This document shows, piece by piece, positions 1 to 7,430 of a stretch of DNA of 31,983 nt. A program made the translations under genes and the position numbers. The notes under the pieces were generated by a model that saw nothing but the letters and a program-made list of their open reading frames with translations, was not told the DNA's origin and did not search any database. Origin of the DNA: an uncultured Polycyclovorans sp. (lineage in GTDB: Bacteria > Pseudomonadota > Gammaproteobacteria > Nevskiales > Nevskiaceae); NCBI GenBank assembly GCA_936928855.1, contig CAKZHZ010000001.1:1-31983 (forward strand). Reading direction: 5' to 3'. Within the stretch, counting starts at the first letter, position 1, and each line of letters starts with the position of its first letter.

Positions 1-134
1 GTAACAACGATTTCCTCCACCTTGGTGGCGGGCCCCCCGCTGTCCGGAGCGGGACGGGCGGACTCCTGGGCCAGGGCGACGCTGCTGCAGGCGGCGGCCA
101 ACAGGCCACCCCACAGGGGGACTCGGTTCTGCAT
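1..134 (-). CDS. TonB-dependent receptor, N-terminal fragment
   Basis: Only the first 44 codons lie in the window; the gene runs off the left edge. The start is the ATG whose complement is at 132-134, with GAGGAG a few bases upstream. The peptide opens with a signal sequence (Arg at 4, then a hydrophobic run ending ALA-QE at about 22-24). A short Pro/Ala/Ser/Gly-rich linker follows, and then KVEEIVV, which strongly resembles the EEIVVTA stretch at the plug entrance of many proteobacterial TonB-dependent outer-membrane receptors. From family knowledge, such receptors import siderophores, vitamins, sugars or hydrophobic compounds using TonB energy. The substrate cannot be told from this fragment. 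Confidence 0.7.
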   Translation of the reverse strand, partial: MQNRVPLWGGLLAAACSSVALAQESARPAPDSGGPATKVEEIVV

Positions 135-195
135 GGTTCTCCTCACGACAGTGGATGTTCGATGGGCGCCTCTTGTGGGCGCTCGGTTGTACTTG

Positions 196-407
196 TTACG
201 CCTCTGCCGGGGCGATGACCTCCTCCGTTCCGATGAGTTTCTTCGGCGTGCCGTCACGCCGGCCTCCACTGGCTGTTGGGTCTTGGGCAGTACCGCGAAT
301 GCACCTTGGCGCTGGCCCTCGTGGCGATAGGTCACTTCGCTAATCCACCCCGGCCCCGGCATCCATGCCGGGTCGTGAACCCCGTCAGCGAGTTCCTGGT
401 GGACCGT
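196..407 (-). pseudogene. possible frameshifted C-terminal gene remnant
   Basis: This stretch between the receptor and the SDR gene carries no intact gene, but two adjacent minus frames look protein-like. From 407 down to about 255 one frame encodes a run containing WMPGPGWISEVTYRHEG. From about 255 to the TAA at 196-198 a second frame encodes DGTPKKLIGTEEVIAPAEA. Both use mostly G/C third bases. Joined by one small indel they would make a plausible ~68-residue protein end. A TGA at 408-410 closes the first frame upstream, and I see no obvious continuation, so this would be a truncated, frameshifted remnant. I cannot name the family. It may also be chance coding-like sequence in a promoter region. 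Confidence 0.35.
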
Positions 408-496
408 TCATGCATCCGGACGAAGCCGATGCCGGACAGTCAGTGCCACCTTGCGGCTCCCGGGCCGCTCGCGGCCCCTCCCCTCAGGAGTCCCGC

Positions 497-1279
497 ATGT
501 CCCGTCTTTCCGGCAAGGTCGCCATCATCACCGGAGGCGCACGCGGCATGGGCGCCGCCACCGCCGAACTGTTCGTCGCGGAGGGTGCCAGGGTGGTCAT
601 CGCCGACCTGCTGGAGGCCGAGGGCGAGGCATTGGCGGCACGGTTGGGCGATCACGCCCGGTTCCTCTGCCACGACGTGACCGACGAGGCCAGTTGGCAA
701 CGGGTGTTGGAAACAGCGCAGTCCGGCTTCGGTGGCATTGATGTGCTGGTCAACAATGCCGGCGTGCTGTTGTTCCAGACCCTGCAGACCACTGACATGT
801 CCGCCTTTGAAAAGGTACTCAGCGTGAACGTGAGCGGTGCCTTTCTGGGCATGAAGGTGGTGGGTGCCGCCCTGTTGGCACAAGGGCGCGGATCCATCGT
901 CAACATCTCGTCGGTGGACGGCATGAAGGCCGCCAACGGGCTCGGCGCCTACTGCGCCAGCAAATGGGCGCTGCGCGGCTTGACCAAGGTGGCAGCCATG
1001 GAATACGGCCACCGTGGCGTGCGGGTGAATTCCGTGCATCCGGGCGGCGTCGACACCGCCATGGGCAACCCGTATAGCGAGACCCGCGATGACGTCAACA
1101 AGCGGTACCAGATGGTGCCGATGCAGCGGGTGGGCGATCCGATGGAAGTCGCCCGCACCTCGCTGTTCCTTGCCAGCGACGAATCCAGCTATCTCTGTGG
1201 CGCCGAAATCGCGGTCGATGGCGGCATGGTCTGCGGTCAGTACTACGTGGGCTTTCCCGGCGCGCCCGGCGTGACCTGA
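497..1279 (+). CDS. SDR-family NAD-dependent dehydrogenase
   Basis: A 260-residue classical short-chain dehydrogenase/reductase. The cofactor motif TGGARGMG is at 12-19. An Asp at the end of beta-2 (D37) favours NAD(H). NNAG is at 86-89, and the catalytic set is N111, S139, Y152 and K156. The ATG at 497 is chosen because AGGAG lies 6 bases upstream and the family begins just before the nucleotide motif; the frame is open further upstream. Overall it resembles 3-alpha(20-beta)-hydroxysteroid dehydrogenase and glucose-dehydrogenase-type SDRs. With steroid genes elsewhere in the window, oxidation of a steroid hydroxyl is a reasonable guess, but SDR substrate cannot be read from sequence. It is followed 56 bp later by a methyltransferase on the same strand. 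Confidence 0.85.
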   Translation: MSRLSGKVAIITGGARGMGAATAELFVAEGARVVIADLLEAEGEALAARLGDHARFLCHDVTDEASWQRVLETAQSGFGGIDVLVNNAGVLLFQTLQTTDMSAFEKVLSVNVSGAFLGMKVVGAALLAQGRGSIVNISSVDGMKAANGLGAYCASKWALRGLTKVAAMEYGHRGVRVNSVHPGGVDTAMGNPYSETRDDVNKRYQMVPMQRVGDPMEVARTSLFLASDESSYLCGAEIAVDGGMVCGQYYVGFPGAPGVT

Positions 1280-1335
1280 GGCGCGGTGGCGCCGCGGCCA
1301 AGGGCGCAGCCAACGGCAGCCGCTAGCCTGTCCCC

Positions 1336-2229
1336 ATGTCGAAATCCGCACGTGTCAGCCCCACCGCCTATGCCACCGGCCATTTCTGGGTCCGCCACGG
1401 CCTGTCGGATGACCGCCTGTCGACGCCGCAGGGGCGCCTGCTGGATGGGGGGTTTCAGGCCTTTACACGCCTGACGCAGCGCCTGGGAGGCGGCTCGCTG
1501 GAGGCCTTGATGCTCGCCCGTCATGCCGGCATCGATGCCCGCCTCGATCATGCCATCGAGACCCTGGGGATCACGCAGGTGATCGAGCTGGCCGCCGGCC
1601 TGTCGGGACGCGGCCGCCGCTATCAGCAGCGGTACGGCAACGCACTCACCTATGTCGAAACCGACTTGCCCCACATGGCCACGCTCAAACAGGACCTGCT
1701 GGAGCGAGATGGCCCATTGCCACCACACCATCAGGTGCGGACGGTGAACGTGCTGACCGATCAGGGCCCCGGCTCACTGGCTGCCCTGGCCGACGAGCTC
1801 GACCCCACGCGGGGGTTGGTCATCATCACCGAAGGCTTGATGAACTACCTGCCACCGACCGCGGCAGACCGTGCATGGGCCCACATCGCGACCACCCTGG
1901 GCCGCTTCCGCTCCGGGGTCTATCTTGCCGATGTCTACCTGCTGGGTCACAACCGCAGTCTGGCCATGGCGACCTTCGGGCTGATGCTGAGCGCCTTCGT
2001 GCGCGGGCGGCTGCACCTGCATCTGCGGTCGGAACCGCATGCGCGCGCCCGCCTTGGCCGCCTGGGCTTCACCGAGGTCGAGGTCCTGTCGCCCGGCAAC
2101 CTGCCGGGCGCCGAAGCTGCCGCCAGCACTCCCGGAGGCGATCGCGTGCGGATTCTGGAGGCCCGCAACGCGGCGGCGCCGCGTCGCAAGCGGCCGGCTG
2201 CTACTTCTCGACGAACGCGCGCTCGATAA
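1336..2229 (+). CDS. LCM/PPM-type SAM-dependent methyltransferase
   Basis: A 297-residue class I methyltransferase of the leucine carboxyl methyltransferase family (PF04072). IELAAGLSGRG (around 88-97) matches the SAM-binding loop of this family, which is less glycine-rich than usual. ETDLP follows at the acidic position, and ITEGLMNYLPP is the family's characteristic EGL-x-x-YL segment. Many bacterial members sit beside natural-product or lipid genes and their acceptors are unknown, so no substrate is assigned. The last ~10 codons overlap, on the opposite strand, the 3' end of the ferredoxin reductase gene. The Arg/Lys-rich tail is therefore probably a by-product of reading antisense of that gene. 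Confidence 0.8.
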   Translation: MSKSARVSPTAYATGHFWVRHGLSDDRLSTPQGRLLDGGFQAFTRLTQRLGGGSLEALMLARHAGIDARLDHAIETLGITQVIELAAGLSGRGRRYQQRYGNALTYVETDLPHMATLKQDLLERDGPLPPHHQVRTVNVLTDQGPGSLAALADELDPTRGLVIITEGLMNYLPPTAADRAWAHIATTLGRFRSGVYLADVYLLGHNRSLAMATFGLMLSAFVRGRLHLHLRSEPHARARLGRLGFTEVEVLSPGNLPGAEAAASTPGGDRVRILEARNAAAPRRKRPAATSRRTRAR

Positions 2230-2977
2230 CGTAGTCACCCGGCTGTCCGATGTGCGGCGAGATCTCGAAACCGCGAGCGTCGAGCAGGGCGGCGGTGTCG
2301 TCCAGCATGCTCGGGCTGCCACAGATCATCGCGCGGTCGGTGGCGGGATCCAGTGGCGGAATATCGAGGTCGGCGAACAACTTGCCCTCGGTCACCAAAT
2401 CGGTGAGGCGGCCGCGATTGCGGAACGGCTCGCGCGTCACTGTCGGGTAGTACAGCAACTTGCCACGCACCATGGGGCCGAACAGCTCGTCCTCCTGCAG
2501 CGTACGGCTGAGGTACTCCTCATACGCCAGCTCGCTGATGCGGCGCACACCATGCACAAGGATGATCTGCTCGAAGCGATCGTACATCTCGGGCTCTTTC
2601 ACCAGGCTGAGAAAGGGTGCCAGCCCGGTTCCGGTGCTGAACAGGAACAGGCGCTTGCCGGGCTTGAGGTCATGCAGCAGAAGGGTGCCGGTCGGTTTAC
2701 GGCTGACCAGAATCTCCTGCCCCGGACGCACGTTCTGCAACAGTGATGTCAGCGGGCCATCCGGAACCTTGATGCTGAAGAATTCCAGATGCTCCTCGTG
2801 GTTGGCGCTGGCGATGCTGTAGGCGCGCATGAGCTTCTTGCCGCCCACTTCCAATCCGATCATCACGAACTGGCCGTTCTCGAAGCGCAGCCCAGGGTCC
2901 CGCGTGGTGCGGAAGCTGAACAGGGAATCGTTCCAGTGATGCACGCTGAGCACGCGCTCAGTTCCGATAGCGGCCAT
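2201..2977 (-). CDS. fpr: ferredoxin/flavodoxin-NADP(+) reductase, Fpr type
   Basis: A 258-residue Fpr-class FAD enzyme that moves electrons between NADPH and ferredoxin or flavodoxin in the cytoplasm. Visible hallmarks are RAYSIAS (FAD isoalloxazine binding), STGTGLAPF (NADP-binding strand-loop), the CGSP segment near the C-terminus, and the family ending with an aromatic residue a few places from the end (AFVEK). I start it at the ATG of MAAIGTERV, complement at 2975-2977, preceded by GAGGA; an upstream in-frame ATG would add five residues. The convergent methyltransferase overlaps its 3' end by 29 bp. A promoter and a palindrome resembling a Fur box lie upstream, suggesting iron control. 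It lacks the plant-type 2Fe-2S domain of KshB/HsaB reductases. Confidence 0.9.
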   Translation of the reverse strand: MAAIGTERVLSVHHWNDSLFSFRTTRDPGLRFENGQFVMIGLEVGGKKLMRAYSIASANHEEHLEFFSIKVPDGPLTSLLQNVRPGQEILVSRKPTGTLLLHDLKPGKRLFLFSTGTGLAPFLSLVKEPEMYDRFEQIILVHGVRRISELAYEEYLSRTLQEDELFGPMVRGKLLYYPTVTREPFRNRGRLTDLVTEGKLFADLDIPPLDPATDRAMICGSPSMLDDTAALLDARGFEISPHIGQPGDYVIERAFVEK

Positions 2978-3024
2978 GAATAATCCTCTCAACGTCGATC
3001 CGGACCCCCATGGCCCGGACCGAC

Positions 3025-3052
3025 AGTGTAATCAGTTGAGAATGATTCTCAA
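3025..3052 (-). promoter_or_regulatory. fpr promoter overlapped by a Fur-box-like palindrome
   Basis: At 3036-3052 lies TTGAGAATGATTCTCAA, a perfect 8+1+8 inverted repeat that closely resembles the GATAAT-type Fur operator core. On the minus strand a sigma70-like promoter fits over it: TTGAGA (complement of 3047-3052), a 16-bp spacer, then TACACT (complement of 3025-3030), about 50 bp upstream of the fpr ATG. A repressor bound here would cover the -35 and spacer. Iron repression by Fur is inferred from the match, not shown. Confidence 0.65.
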
Positions 3053-3088
3053 AAGAAGTGTGGACACTATCTTTATGCAAATACGTGA

Positions 3089-3970
3089 TTACTTAGCCCA
3101 TTCATCATAGAACGGAGGCATATCGCTCGAGGCCTGTGCGGCGTACACCGGATCCCGCTTCTCAAGAAACGAACGCACCCCTTCCTTGCCGTCGCCAATA
3201 CTGGTGTAGAACATCGCCAGCGAGTCCACACGATGGGCTTCCAGAGGATGAGGCTGTGCCGTATTGCGGTACATCATCTGCCGGGCCAGGGCGATCGCCA
3301 CCGGCGAGCGGTTGTCGACAAAGCGGCGGGCCAGCCGGGTGGCCTCCGCCAACAGCTGATCCGGCGGCACCACCGCCTTGACCAGCCCTCCCGCCTTAGC
3401 ATCTTCAGCACTGAGAATGTCAGCACTATAGACCCATTCCAGTGCTTGAGAGATGCCCACAATGCGGGGCAGGAACCAGCTGGAGCAGGCTTCCGGCACG
3501 ATCCCGATCTTGCCGAACACGAAGCCGATCCGGGCCTTCTCGGACGCCAGCCGCACATCCATGGCCAGGGTCATGGTCGCGCCGATCCCCACCGCTGCCC
3601 CGTTGATGGCGCCAATGACCGGCTTCTTGCAGTTGTAGATGGCCAGTGTGACGCGCCCTCCGGTATCGCGGACGCCGCGGTGAATGGCGGGGTCCTCCAG
3701 GCGGTGGTGCATATCCTCCAGGGTCGGCTGCTGGGATTCGTCGAGCCCGAACACGTTGCCAGGGACGGACAGATCCATCCCGGCACAGAACGCCTTGCCG
3801 GCGCCGGTCACGATGATGGCCCGAACGGTGTCGTCGTCACTGGCCCGGTTGAACGCCGCCACCAGCTCGTCCGCCATGGTGACGGTGAAGGCGTTCATCT
3901 GCTCGGGGCGGTTCAGGGTCAGCGTGAGAATGCCGTCCTGCACGGTGTAATCAAGGGTTTCGTAGCGCAT
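3089..3970 (-). CDS. crotonase-superfamily acyl-CoA enzyme (hydratase/isomerase-like)
   Basis: A 293-residue crotonase-fold protein acting on acyl-CoA thioesters. The oxyanion-hole segments are present: FCAGMDL at 61-67 and NGAAVGIGATM at 123-133. The two glutamates of true enoyl-CoA hydratases are not where expected: the GGGCEL position reads GIGATM, and the second falls on a hydrophobic residue. Instead a Glu (E160) sits in IVPEA, the place used by delta3,delta2-enoyl-CoA isomerases and PaaG-like members. An isomerase or other non-hydratase role is therefore more likely. The start ATG (complement 3968-3970) has GGAGGA just upstream; upstream in-frame sequence is low-complexity. It diverges from the alpha/beta-hydrolase gene. 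Confidence 0.85.
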   Translation of the reverse strand: MRYETLDYTVQDGILTLTLNRPEQMNAFTVTMADELVAAFNRASDDDTVRAIIVTGAGKAFCAGMDLSVPGNVFGLDESQQPTLEDMHHRLEDPAIHRGVRDTGGRVTLAIYNCKKPVIGAINGAAVGIGATMTLAMDVRLASEKARIGFVFGKIGIVPEACSSWFLPRIVGISQALEWVYSADILSAEDAKAGGLVKAVVPPDQLLAEATRLARRFVDNRSPVAIALARQMMYRNTAQPHPLEAHRVDSLAMFYTSIGDGKEGVRSFLEKRDPVYAAQASSDMPPFYDEWAK

Positions 3971-4039
3971 CGGGTCCTCCAGGTCGGATATACAGGATAG
4001 GGCCGAAACGCCGCGCATGCCCCCGGCGCATCGGCGAGC

Positions 4040-4068
4040 TTGCCATCGTCCTCTCGGATGTTTACATT
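4040..4068 (+). promoter_or_regulatory. candidate sigma70 promoter for the hydrolase pair
   Basis: TTGCCA at 4040-4045 and TACATT at 4063-4068 are separated by 17 bp and lie 31 bp upstream of the hydrolase ATG at 4100. The match to consensus is 5/6 and 4/6. It sits in the 129-bp divergent gap between the crotonase gene and the hydrolase pair. No operator is evident. Confidence 0.4.
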
Positions 4069-4099
4069 GAGTGCTGTCATTATTCATGAGGCCCTCCCC

Positions 4100-5056
4100 A
4101 TGTCAGGGACCGCCCAGACCCGTGCAGCACCGCGCGTGCAGACCGTTTCCCGTGGCGATGTCACGCTGGCGCTCTACGCCTGGGGCCGGCCGCGCCGCGG
4201 CCAGGCGCCGATCCTGCTGATCCACGGCTACCCGGACAACGCCCATGTCTGGACCGCAACGGCGGAGGCGCTGGCCGCCAATCACGCGGTGTACGCCTAC
4301 GATGTGCGCGGCGCCGGCCGCTCCACCCGGCCGACCGCCACGGCGGACTATCGCTTCAGCGAGCTGATGGCCGACCTCAACGCGGTCATCGACACCATCA
4401 GCCCCGATCAGCCCGTGCACCTGGTCGGGCACGACTGGGGATCGATCCAGGGCTGGGAAGCCGTCTGCACCCCGGAGCTGGCCGTGCGCATCGCCAGCTA
4501 CACCAGCATTTCCGGACCCTCGCTGGACCATGCCGGCGACTGGATGCGCCGACGCCTGGGGACACCGGCACGCTGGTCGCAGCTGGTACGGCAATTCGGA
4601 CATTCCTGGTACGTCATGCTGTTCCAGTTGCCGGCCGTGGCGCCCGCAGTCTGGCGCCTGGCCCTGGGGCGCCGCTGGACCGGCATCCTCTCCAACCTGG
4701 AGGGCATCGAAGCCGAACCCAATCCGACCCAGACCGAGGACGGCCGTTATGGCGTGGCGCTGTACCGCGCCAACTTCCCGCCCAAGCTGGCGCGCCCTCA
4801 ACCGCGCCCCACCGGCGTTCCCGTGCAGTTGATCGTGCCCACCCAGGACCCCTTCATGGTCAACGAGATCTGGGACGACCTGCCGATGTGGGTCCCCAAC
4901 CTCACCCGCCGCGAGATCGATGCCGGTCACTGGCTACCGCTCAGCGACCCGGCCTATCTCGCCGACTGTATCGACACTTTTGTCCTCTGCCAGAGCGACA
5001 CCGCCGCGCCCACCCCGGCCCGACGCCGTCGCCGCACCCGGGAGAAAACCGCATGA
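4100..5056 (+). CDS. alpha/beta hydrolase, EphD/epoxide-hydrolase-like
   Basis: A 318-residue alpha/beta-hydrolase-fold protein. HGYP at 42-45 is the oxyanion-hole HGxP motif. GHDWGS at 110-115 puts an Asp (D112) at the nucleophile elbow, as in epoxide hydrolases and haloalkane dehalogenases, and GHW near 276-278 supplies the catalytic His (H277). Layout and sequence style match the N-terminal hydrolase half of EphD-type proteins, which normally continue into an SDR domain; here the protein stops instead in a basic Arg-rich tail. The start at 4100 is preferred because family similarity begins soon after. The stop codon overlaps the next start (ATGA), so the two are probably translationally coupled. 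The substrate (an epoxide or ester) is unknown. Confidence 0.8.
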   Translation: MSGTAQTRAAPRVQTVSRGDVTLALYAWGRPRRGQAPILLIHGYPDNAHVWTATAEALAANHAVYAYDVRGAGRSTRPTATADYRFSELMADLNAVIDTISPDQPVHLVGHDWGSIQGWEAVCTPELAVRIASYTSISGPSLDHAGDWMRRRLGTPARWSQLVRQFGHSWYVMLFQLPAVAPAVWRLALGRRWTGILSNLEGIEAEPNPTQTEDGRYGVALYRANFPPKLARPQPRPTGVPVQLIVPTQDPFMVNEIWDDLPMWVPNLTRREIDAGHWLPLSDPAYLADCIDTFVLCQSDTAAPTPARRRRRTREKTA

Positions 5057-5970
5057 GCCGCGCCCGCAACCTGCCGCCGCTGGTCCCGCGCAAAGTCGCC
5101 TTCGACTGGTCCAAGGCGCCGCTCGAATGGATTCCCGGACAACCCTTTGCCAGCCATTTCGTCAACGAGATCAACCTGTTGCTGCCAGCGGGCGAGTTCT
5201 GGTTCTGCCGCGTCTACAACCAGGCCCTGCCCCTGATCACCGACGACCGCCTGCGCGAGGACGTGCGCAACTTCATGCGGCAGGAGTCAATGCACGCGCG
5301 TGCCCACGCCAGCGCCATTCGTGACTATCTCAATGCGCAGGGGGTCGAGACCGACACCAACACCCGTCAGGAAGATCGCCTGTTCGAAACCCTGCTGGCG
5401 GACCACCCGTTCGGCAAGCCGCTGCCCCAATGGGCGCAGCGTCGCTGGCTGGTGTTCCGCCTCGGCATCATCGCCGCGGTGGAGCACATGACCTGCGTGC
5501 TCGGCAACTACATCCTGCGCAACGAGCGCTGGGCCGAGGCCGGCGCCGACCCCACCGTGCTCGATCTGCTGAAGTGGCACGGTGCCGAGGAGATCGAACA
5601 CCGCTGCGTCGCCTTCGATCTCTATCGTCATCTCGGCGGCGGCTATCCGTCCCGCTACTATCTGGCAGCCATCGCCATGCCGGCCATCTTCGGTTTGTGG
5701 GTGCACGGTGCCGCACATCTGATGAAGCAGGATGAGCGCTTTGCCCATCGCAAACCCAGCGTGTTCCGCCCGTGGATCTGGCGCGAATGGCTGCGCCAGA
5801 GCCGGGCCGGCTGGCTGCCGTCGCCGTTCTGGATCGCTCTCAAGGAGCTGCCGTTCTTCAGTCCGGCCTATGACCCGCAAACCGAAGGCTGCACCGAGGA
5901 GGCCTTGAACTACCTGCGGACCTCGCCGGCGGCCGCGTTTGCGGCCATGGCACCGAAAGCCGCCGCCTGA
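5053..5970 (+). CDS. PF10118 putative metal-dependent hydrolase
   Basis: A 305-residue protein of the COG3687/PF10118 'predicted metal-dependent hydrolase' family. The metal ligands are suggested by repeated ExxH elements: ESMH followed by AH at about 78-85, AVEHMT in the middle, and EEIEH at about 178-182. This arrangement resembles ferritin-like di-metal proteins more than a classical hydrolase. The ATG at 5053 overlaps the TGA of the upstream alpha/beta hydrolase by four bases. This fixes the start and implies coupled expression. No experimentally based function for the family is known to me. The C-terminus is Ala-rich, and the gene faces the multicopper-oxidase operon with a 65-bp gap. 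Confidence 0.8.
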   Translation: MSRARNLPPLVPRKVAFDWSKAPLEWIPGQPFASHFVNEINLLLPAGEFWFCRVYNQALPLITDDRLREDVRNFMRQESMHARAHASAIRDYLNAQGVETDTNTRQEDRLFETLLADHPFGKPLPQWAQRRWLVFRLGIIAAVEHMTCVLGNYILRNERWAEAGADPTVLDLLKWHGAEEIEHRCVAFDLYRHLGGGYPSRYYLAAIAMPAIFGLWVHGAAHLMKQDERFAHRKPSVFRPWIWREWLRQSRAGWLPSPFWIALKELPFFSPAYDPQTEGCTEEALNYLRTSPAAAFAAMAPKAAA

Positions 5971-6000
5971 CGGGTACCGGGTCGGTCGAGGCGCCACCCG

Positions 6001-6034
6001 GCACCCCGACCCCCTCCGCCCCCCGCCGGGGTGC
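6001..6034. terminator. candidate hairpin in a convergent gap
   Basis: GCACCCCG (6001-6008) can pair with CGGGGTGC (6027-6034) around an 18-base C-rich loop, between the convergent ends of the PF10118 gene and the multicopper oxidase gene. There is no T-run on either side, so it is at best a weak or factor-assisted bidirectional terminator. Confidence 0.25.
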
Positions 6035-6035
6035 G

Positions 6036-7430
6036 TCAGCCGCCGTGGTGTGCGTGTCCCGGTGCCGGCGTCACCACCGTATCGGCAGCCTCCGCAGGCT
6101 CGCCATGGGGCTGCCGTCGATGTGGCCGACCAAAAGCCGGATCATCACTGACCCGACGGGCAACCTGGCCCTGGGGGGCGCGGTACCAGCCCGGGTCGCG
6201 GTAGTCGCCGGGCGGCTGGTCGTCGCGCACCTTGAGGATGGTGAACATGCCGCCCATCTCGATCGGCCCGTAGGGGCCCTCGCCGGCCATCATCGGCAGC
6301 GTGTTTTCCGGGCCGGGCAGCCCCATCGCAACGTGACCGCTGTGTTCGCTCATGCCATGGCGACCCATCGCGCCATAGCCCGGCAGCATGCGCCGGATCT
6401 CGTCCGCCACGCCTGACTGGTCCACGCCCACCGGGTTGGGGATGCCATGTCCCATCGGCCCCATCGTGTGATGCGCCATGTGGCAATGAAACGCCCAGTC
6501 GCCCGGCTCGGTGGCGACGAATTCGATGTCGCGCATCTGGCCGACACCGACGATCTCGGTGACTTCGCGCCGCCATTGCGCCTGCGGCCAGCGGCCGCCA
6601 TCGCTGCCGGTCACCCAGTAGGGGTTGCTGTGCAGATGGATCGGGTGATTCCACATCGACAGGTTGCCGATGCGGACACGCAGGCGCTCGCCGGTGCGCA
6701 TGACCAGCGGCTCGGTGGCCGGGAAAACCTTGCTGTTGAACGTCCACAGGTCGAAGTCGGTCATCACCGACGGGTCCGGGCGATAGGTGCCGGGGTGCAG
6801 CGCCCAGTTGTGCAGCAGAAAGGCGTAGTCGCGATCGACCGGCACCGCCTCCGGCGCGCGCGGGTGGATGATGAACAGCCCCATCATGCCAAAGGCCATC
6901 TGCGTCATCTCGTCGGCATGCGGGTGGTACATGTGCGTGCCGTGCTGCCTGAGCGTGAACTCGTAGACATAGGTTTCACCGGGGCCGATGGCCGGCTGAT
7001 TGAGGCCGGCGACGCCGTCATAGCCGGCCGGCAGGTCGATGCCGTGCCAGTGGATGCTGGTGCCTTCACCCAGGCGGTTGGTGACGTAGATGCGCACGCG
7101 ATCACCTTCGACCACCTCGATGGTCGGGCCGGGTGTGGTGCCGTTGTAGCCCCAGCACCTGGCCCGCGAGCCGGGCGCGAATTCGTGCTCGATCTCCTCG
7201 GCGACGAGGTGGAACTCCTTGACCCCGTTCCGGACCTCATAGGGCAGCGTCCAGCCGTTGAGTGTGCGCACCGGGAGGTAGCCCTGCGGCGACACCGGCG
7301 CGCCGGCAGCCTCTGGTGGATCATTGCGCGGCAGGCGCGCGTGTTCCGCCTGCTGGGGGAAAGCGCGGGTTGAGGTTCCGGCCACCAGGCCGGCACCCAT
7401 CAGTTGCAGCAATTGGCGACGGCTGGTCAT
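6036..7430 (-). CDS. Tat-exported multicopper oxidase
   Basis: A 464-residue multicopper oxidase with a twin-arginine signal (TSRRQLLQLMG at the N-terminus), so it is folded before export to the periplasm. All four copper-binding blocks are visible: HWH at 127-129, HPH at 169-171, HPIHLH at 262-267, and HCHMAHHTMGPM at 315-326, including a Met as axial ligand of the type-1 copper. The C-terminal third is rich in Met and His (GMSEHSGH, MGLPG, HAHHGG), typical of copper-resistance oxidases that detoxify Cu(I). It is shorter than classical CopA (about 600 residues). It overlaps the TolC-like gene by one base (TGATG), so the pair forms one copper-handling operon. Cuprous oxidase activity is inferred from family and context. 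Confidence 0.9.
   Translation of the reverse strand: MTSRRQLLQLMGAGLVAGTSTRAFPQQAEHARLPRNDPPEAAGAPVSPQGYLPVRTLNGWTLPYEVRNGVKEFHLVAEEIEHEFAPGSRARCWGYNGTTPGPTIEVVEGDRVRIYVTNRLGEGTSIHWHGIDLPAGYDGVAGLNQPAIGPGETYVYEFTLRQHGTHMYHPHADEMTQMAFGMMGLFIIHPRAPEAVPVDRDYAFLLHNWALHPGTYRPDPSVMTDFDLWTFNSKVFPATEPLVMRTGERLRVRIGNLSMWNHPIHLHSNPYWVTGSDGGRWPQAQWRREVTEIVGVGQMRDIEFVATEPGDWAFHCHMAHHTMGPMGHGIPNPVGVDQSGVADEIRRMLPGYGAMGRHGMSEHSGHVAMGLPGPENTLPMMAGEGPYGPIEMGGMFTILKVRDDQPPGDYRDPGWYRAPQGQVARRVSDDPAFGRPHRRQPHGEPAEAADTVVTPAPGHAHHGG

Noticed and set aside
355..372. Perfect inverted repeat CCCGGCATCCATGCCGGG
   Set aside because: It falls inside the putative coding remnant (Trp-Met-Pro codons) and has only a 2-base centre. 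It is more likely chance symmetry than an operator, though the region is not otherwise explained.
2201..2977. The Fpr-type reductase as KshB or HsaB
   Set aside because: KshB needs a plant-type 2Fe-2S domain and HsaB is a small flavin reductase; this protein has only the FAD and NADP domains and lies 26 kb from kshA.
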